Assembly: GCF_037027445.1 (NCBI RefSeq)
Contig: NZ_JBANDL010000002.1
Coordinates: forward strand, 2,418,001-2,482,000
Origin: Lysobacter firmicutimachus
Lineage (GTDB): Bacteria > Pseudomonadota > Gammaproteobacteria > Xanthomonadales > Xanthomonadaceae
Direction: 5' to 3'
Length of the DNA stretch: 64,000 nucleotides
The notes under the pieces were generated by a model. The model was given only the letters and a program-made list of their open reading frames with translations, had not been told where the DNA came from and did no database searches. Below are positions 61,764-64,000 of this stretch, one piece after another; positions within the stretch are counted from its first letter, which is position 1; every line of letters begins with the position of its first letter. The translations under genes were made by a program, and so were the position numbers.

Positions 61764-61982
61764 TTACTTCATGCGGTAGGTGATGCGACCCTTGGTCAGG
61801 TCGTAAGGGGTCATCTCGACCTTGACCTTGTCGCCGGTCAGGATGCGGATGTAGTTCTTGCGCATGCGACCCGAGATATGGGCGATGATCTCGTGCCCGT
61901 TTTCGAGACGCACGCGGAACATGGTGTTCGGAAGGGTTTCCGCCACCGTGCCCTCGAATTCGATCACGTCGTCTTTTGCCAT
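61764..61982 (-). CDS. infA: translation initiation factor IF-1
   Basis: The 72-residue S1-type OB-fold protein is the standard IF-1: [30 protein letters not shown] and [29 protein letters not shown] are nearly invariant in bacteria. The open frame extends 31 codons upstream, but only the ATG at 61982 gives the family start; AAGGAA-type leader (GGGAAACACATG) precedes it. It is a single-gene unit between aat and its own terminator. Confidence 0.98.
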   Translation of the reverse strand: MAKDDVIEFEGTVAETLPNTMFRVRLENGHEIIAHISGRMRKNYIRILTGDKVKVEMTPYDLTKGRITYRMK

Positions 61983-62132
61983 GTGTTTCCCGAAAGGAAT
62001 CGCTGCAGTCGCGAAGGGTGGGCGCCGAGCGCCCGCGAAGCCGCGCATTCTGCCACGCCGGAGCCGCGAGAGCAAAAATGCGTTAATCGCAGCGCCCGTC
62101 GCGACCGCGTCGGCGGGCGGAGGCCGCTGCGC

Positions 62133-62897
62133 TCAGGCCTCGGCGATGGGGCCGGCGGACGCTGGGTCGGCCAGGCGCGACGCCGGCCAATCGCCGAAGC
62201 GCTCGGCCCAGGAACCGGGCGGCTCGGCGATCGCGCACAACGCGGCGACCTGGGCCAGGAACCGCGGCCGCGGCATCGATTCGGCGCCCAGGCCGAGCAG
62301 ATGCGGGTTCTCGACCTGGCCGTCGAGCAGCGGCCAGCCCCATTCGTGCAGGCGCCGGGCCAGGGCGGCGAGGGCGACTTTGGAGCCGCCGCTGCATGCG
62401 CTGAACATGCTTTCGCCGAAGAACATGCGCCCGATCGCGACCCCGTAGATGCCGCCGACCAGGGCGTCGCCGGCATAGACCTCGACCGAATGGGCGTGGC
62501 CGAGCCGGTGCAGGCGCAGATAGGCGGCCTCCATTTCGGGCGTGATCCAGGTCCCGCCCTGGCCGCGCCGCGGCGCCCGCGCGCAGGCCGCGATCACCTC
62601 GGCGAAGGCGGTGTCGGCGCGTACGATCCAGTCGCAGCGGCGCAGGCTGCGGCGGAACTTGCCGCCCAGGCGCACGCCGTCGGTGCGGAACACGGTGCGC
62701 GGGTCCGGGCACCACCACAGCAGCGGATAGCCCTCGCTGGGCCAGGGGAAGATGCCGTGGCGGTAGGCATTGAGCAGCCGTTCCGGGCTCAGGTCGCCGC
62801 CGACCGCGAGCAGGCCGTCGGGCTCGTCCAGGGCGCATTCGGCCGGAGGGAACGGCGCCAGTGGATCGGGCGAGAGCAGGGCCGGCAGGCGTTTCAC
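62133..62897 (-). CDS. aat: leucyl/phenylalanyl-tRNA-protein transferase
   Basis: The 254-residue enzyme adds Leu or Phe to proteins with N-terminal Arg or Lys, creating N-degrons read by ClpS-ClpA, whose genes lie 3.6 kb away. Signatures are GLLAVGGDLSPERLLNAYRHGIFPW, PLLWWCPDPR, GTWITPEMEAAYLRLH, HSVEVYAGDALVGGIYGVA and FGESMFS. The GTG at 62897 overlaps the stop of the upstream gene by 4 bp (GTGA), so I chose it; the open frame further upstream is antiphase to that gene. Confidence 0.96.
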   Translation of the reverse strand: MKRLPALLSPDPLAPFPPAECALDEPDGLLAVGGDLSPERLLNAYRHGIFPWPSEGYPLLWWCPDPRTVFRTDGVRLGGKFRRSLRRCDWIVRADTAFAEVIAACARAPRRGQGGTWITPEMEAAYLRLHRLGHAHSVEVYAGDALVGGIYGVAIGRMFFGESMFSACSGGSKVALAALARRLHEWGWPLLDGQVENPHLLGLGAESMPRPRFLAQVAALCAIAEPPGSWAERFGDWPASRLADPASAGPIAEA

Positions 62898-64000
62898 GGC
62901 GCCGGCTCCACCGCGGCGGCCGACGCTTCGGCCTGCTTGAACGGCGAATGCGCGGCCAGGGTCGCGGCGTAGCGGCGCACCGAGGCGGCCTCGTCGCGGC
63001 ACCACTCGCGCAGGGCGCGGCCGAAACCCGGATGGGCCAGCCAGTGCCGGCTGCGCACTTCGGCGGGCAGGAAGCCGCGGGCGATCTTGTGCTCGCCCTG
63101 GGCGCCGGGTTCGAACCGGCTCAGGCCTTCGCGCAGGCAGTAGTCGATGCCCTGGTAGTAGCAGGTCTCGAAATGCAGGCCGGGCAGGGCCAGGTCCGCG
63201 CCCCAGTAGCGCCCGTACAAAGTGTCGCCGCCGCGCAGGCACCAGGCGCCGGCGATCGTGGCGCCGTCGCGCCGGGCGAGGAACAGCACCAGCGCCTGCG
63301 GCATTTCGCGTGCCAGATGGCGCAGGAAATCCAGGCTCAACGCCGGATGGTTGCCGTACTCGGCGAAGGTATTGCGATAGAAACCGTGCATCGTCGCCAG
63401 ATCGTCGTCGCTGGCGCTGTAGCCGTCGACGACCCGGTACGTCACCCCGGCGCGGGCGACCTTGGCCCGCTCCTGGCGGATGTTCTTGCGGTGCTTGTGG
63501 TCGAGCGCGGCGAGAAAACCGTCGAAGTCGCGCCAGCGCCGGCCTTGCGCGTCGGGTTCGTTGCGCCAGTGGTACTGCACGTCGATGCGCTGCAGCCAGT
63601 CGCCGTCGAAGCAGGCGTCCTCGTCGTCGCGATGGAAGTTGACGTGCACCGAGGACAGCCCCTGGCGTTCGCACAGCTGTGCCAGCGCCTGCAGCAGCAG
63701 GCGGCGGTCGCCGTCGTTGCGGGCCAGCAGGCGCGGACCGGTGACCGGCGAGTAGGGCACCGCCGCGAGCCACTTCGGGAAGTAGTCCAGCCCGTGTTGG
63801 GCGTAAGCCTGGGCCCAGGCGTGGTCGAACACGAACTCGCCGTGCGAGTTCTGTTTCAGGTAGGCGGGCGCCGCCGCGATCAATTCCTCGTCGCGCCACA
63901 AGGTCAGATGGTGCGGCGTCCAGCCCCAGTCCGGGCACAGGCAGCCGTGCCGTTCCAGGCCGTGCAGGAAGGCGTGGGCGAGGAAGGGGTTGCGGCCGTC
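62894..64000 (-). CDS. COG3146-type GNAT/FemAB-like protein (5' end outside window)
   Basis: The visible 368 codons run from the right edge, starting in-frame with NPFLAHAFLHGLERHGC, the usual region of COG3146 proteins (GNAT-like acyltransferases, sometimes described as peptidoglycan-related), so only a short N-terminus is missing. An internal TTG at 63901 is not the start. HLT-W-DEELIAAAPAYLKQNSHGEFVFDHAWA and FHRDDED and KNIRQERAKV are family features. It is followed by aat with a 4-bp overlap, so the two are an operon. The reaction is not established for the family. Confidence 0.88.
   Translation of the reverse strand, partial: DGRNPFLAHAFLHGLERHGCLCPDWGWTPHHLTLWRDEELIAAAPAYLKQNSHGEFVFDHAWAQAYAQHGLDYFPKWLAAVPYSPVTGPRLLARNDGDRRLLLQALAQLCERQGLSSVHVNFHRDDEDACFDGDWLQRIDVQYHWRNEPDAQGRRWRDFDGFLAALDHKHRKNIRQERAKVARAGVTYRVVDGYSASDDDLATMHGFYRNTFAEYGNHPALSLDFLRHLAREMPQALVLFLARRDGATIAGAWCLRGGDTLYGRYWGADLALPGLHFETCYYQGIDYCLREGLSRFEPGAQGEHKIARGFLPAEVRSRHWLAHPGFGRALREWCRDEAASVRRYAATLAAHSPFKQAEASAAAVEPAP

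Overview
The window is very G+C-rich and fits the family Xanthomonadaceae, most likely Lysobacter or a close relative. The main support is an rpf (diffusible signal factor, DSF) quorum-sensing locus in the arrangement known from Xanthomonas and Lysobacter, two large TonB-dependent receptors beside glycan-degrading enzymes, REP-type intergenic repeats and the clpS-clpA / infA-aat neighbourhood. The genus is inferred from gene content, since no rRNA gene is present.

Layout. (1) 1-14480, minus strand: a tightly packed type VI secretion operon, transcribed right to left as tssA-tssB-tssC-hcp-tssE-tssF-tssG-clpV-vgrG-DUF2169. It supplies sheath, tube, part of the baseplate, the recycling ATPase, the tip and a probable effector adaptor. 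The membrane complex and TssK are not in the window. The region upstream of tssA (14481-15581) is unusually AT-rich. (2) 15582-18200: a glycosylasparaginase-like enzyme, cutC and two uncharacterised small genes. (3) 18201-32823: a glycan-uptake and degradation locus holding TonB receptor, GH92 alpha-mannosidase, GH20 hexosaminidase, second TonB receptor and GH2 beta-mannosidase. Palindromic TTTAGATCGATCCAAA-type sites precede both receptors. The enzyme set, with the nearby glycosylasparaginase, matches dismantling of protein N-glycans. (4) 33227-36178: a secreted VIT/TPR/DUF2135 protein that carries a TonB-box-like sequence.

(5) 36321-52740: prfB (with its programmed frameshift), lysS, rpfG, rpfC, then rpfF and rpfB on the other strand, a small lipoprotein gene, acnA and acnB (the rpfA counterpart). 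RpfB and RpfF handle the fatty-acid signal, RpfC senses it, and RpfG is the cyclic-di-GMP phosphodiesterase output. The 3' end of acnA is followed by three extra tandem copies of its last codons. (6) 53037-56431: a small membrane protein candidate, a 187-bp REP-bearing repeat, and a ybjN-like/nudJ/mnmA/hflD operon. (7) 56581-64000: clpS (apparently leaderless), clpA, three consecutive secreted six-cysteine miniproteins of one unrecognised family, another small secreted protein, infA, aat and the start-less part of a COG3146 acyltransferase-like gene.

The best leads for new biology are the miniprotein trio, the TonB-box-like segment in the VIT protein, the N-glycan locus with its shared operator, and the acnA tail amplification. 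Because of the high G+C content, long antisense open frames occur opposite nearly every gene; these were discarded.
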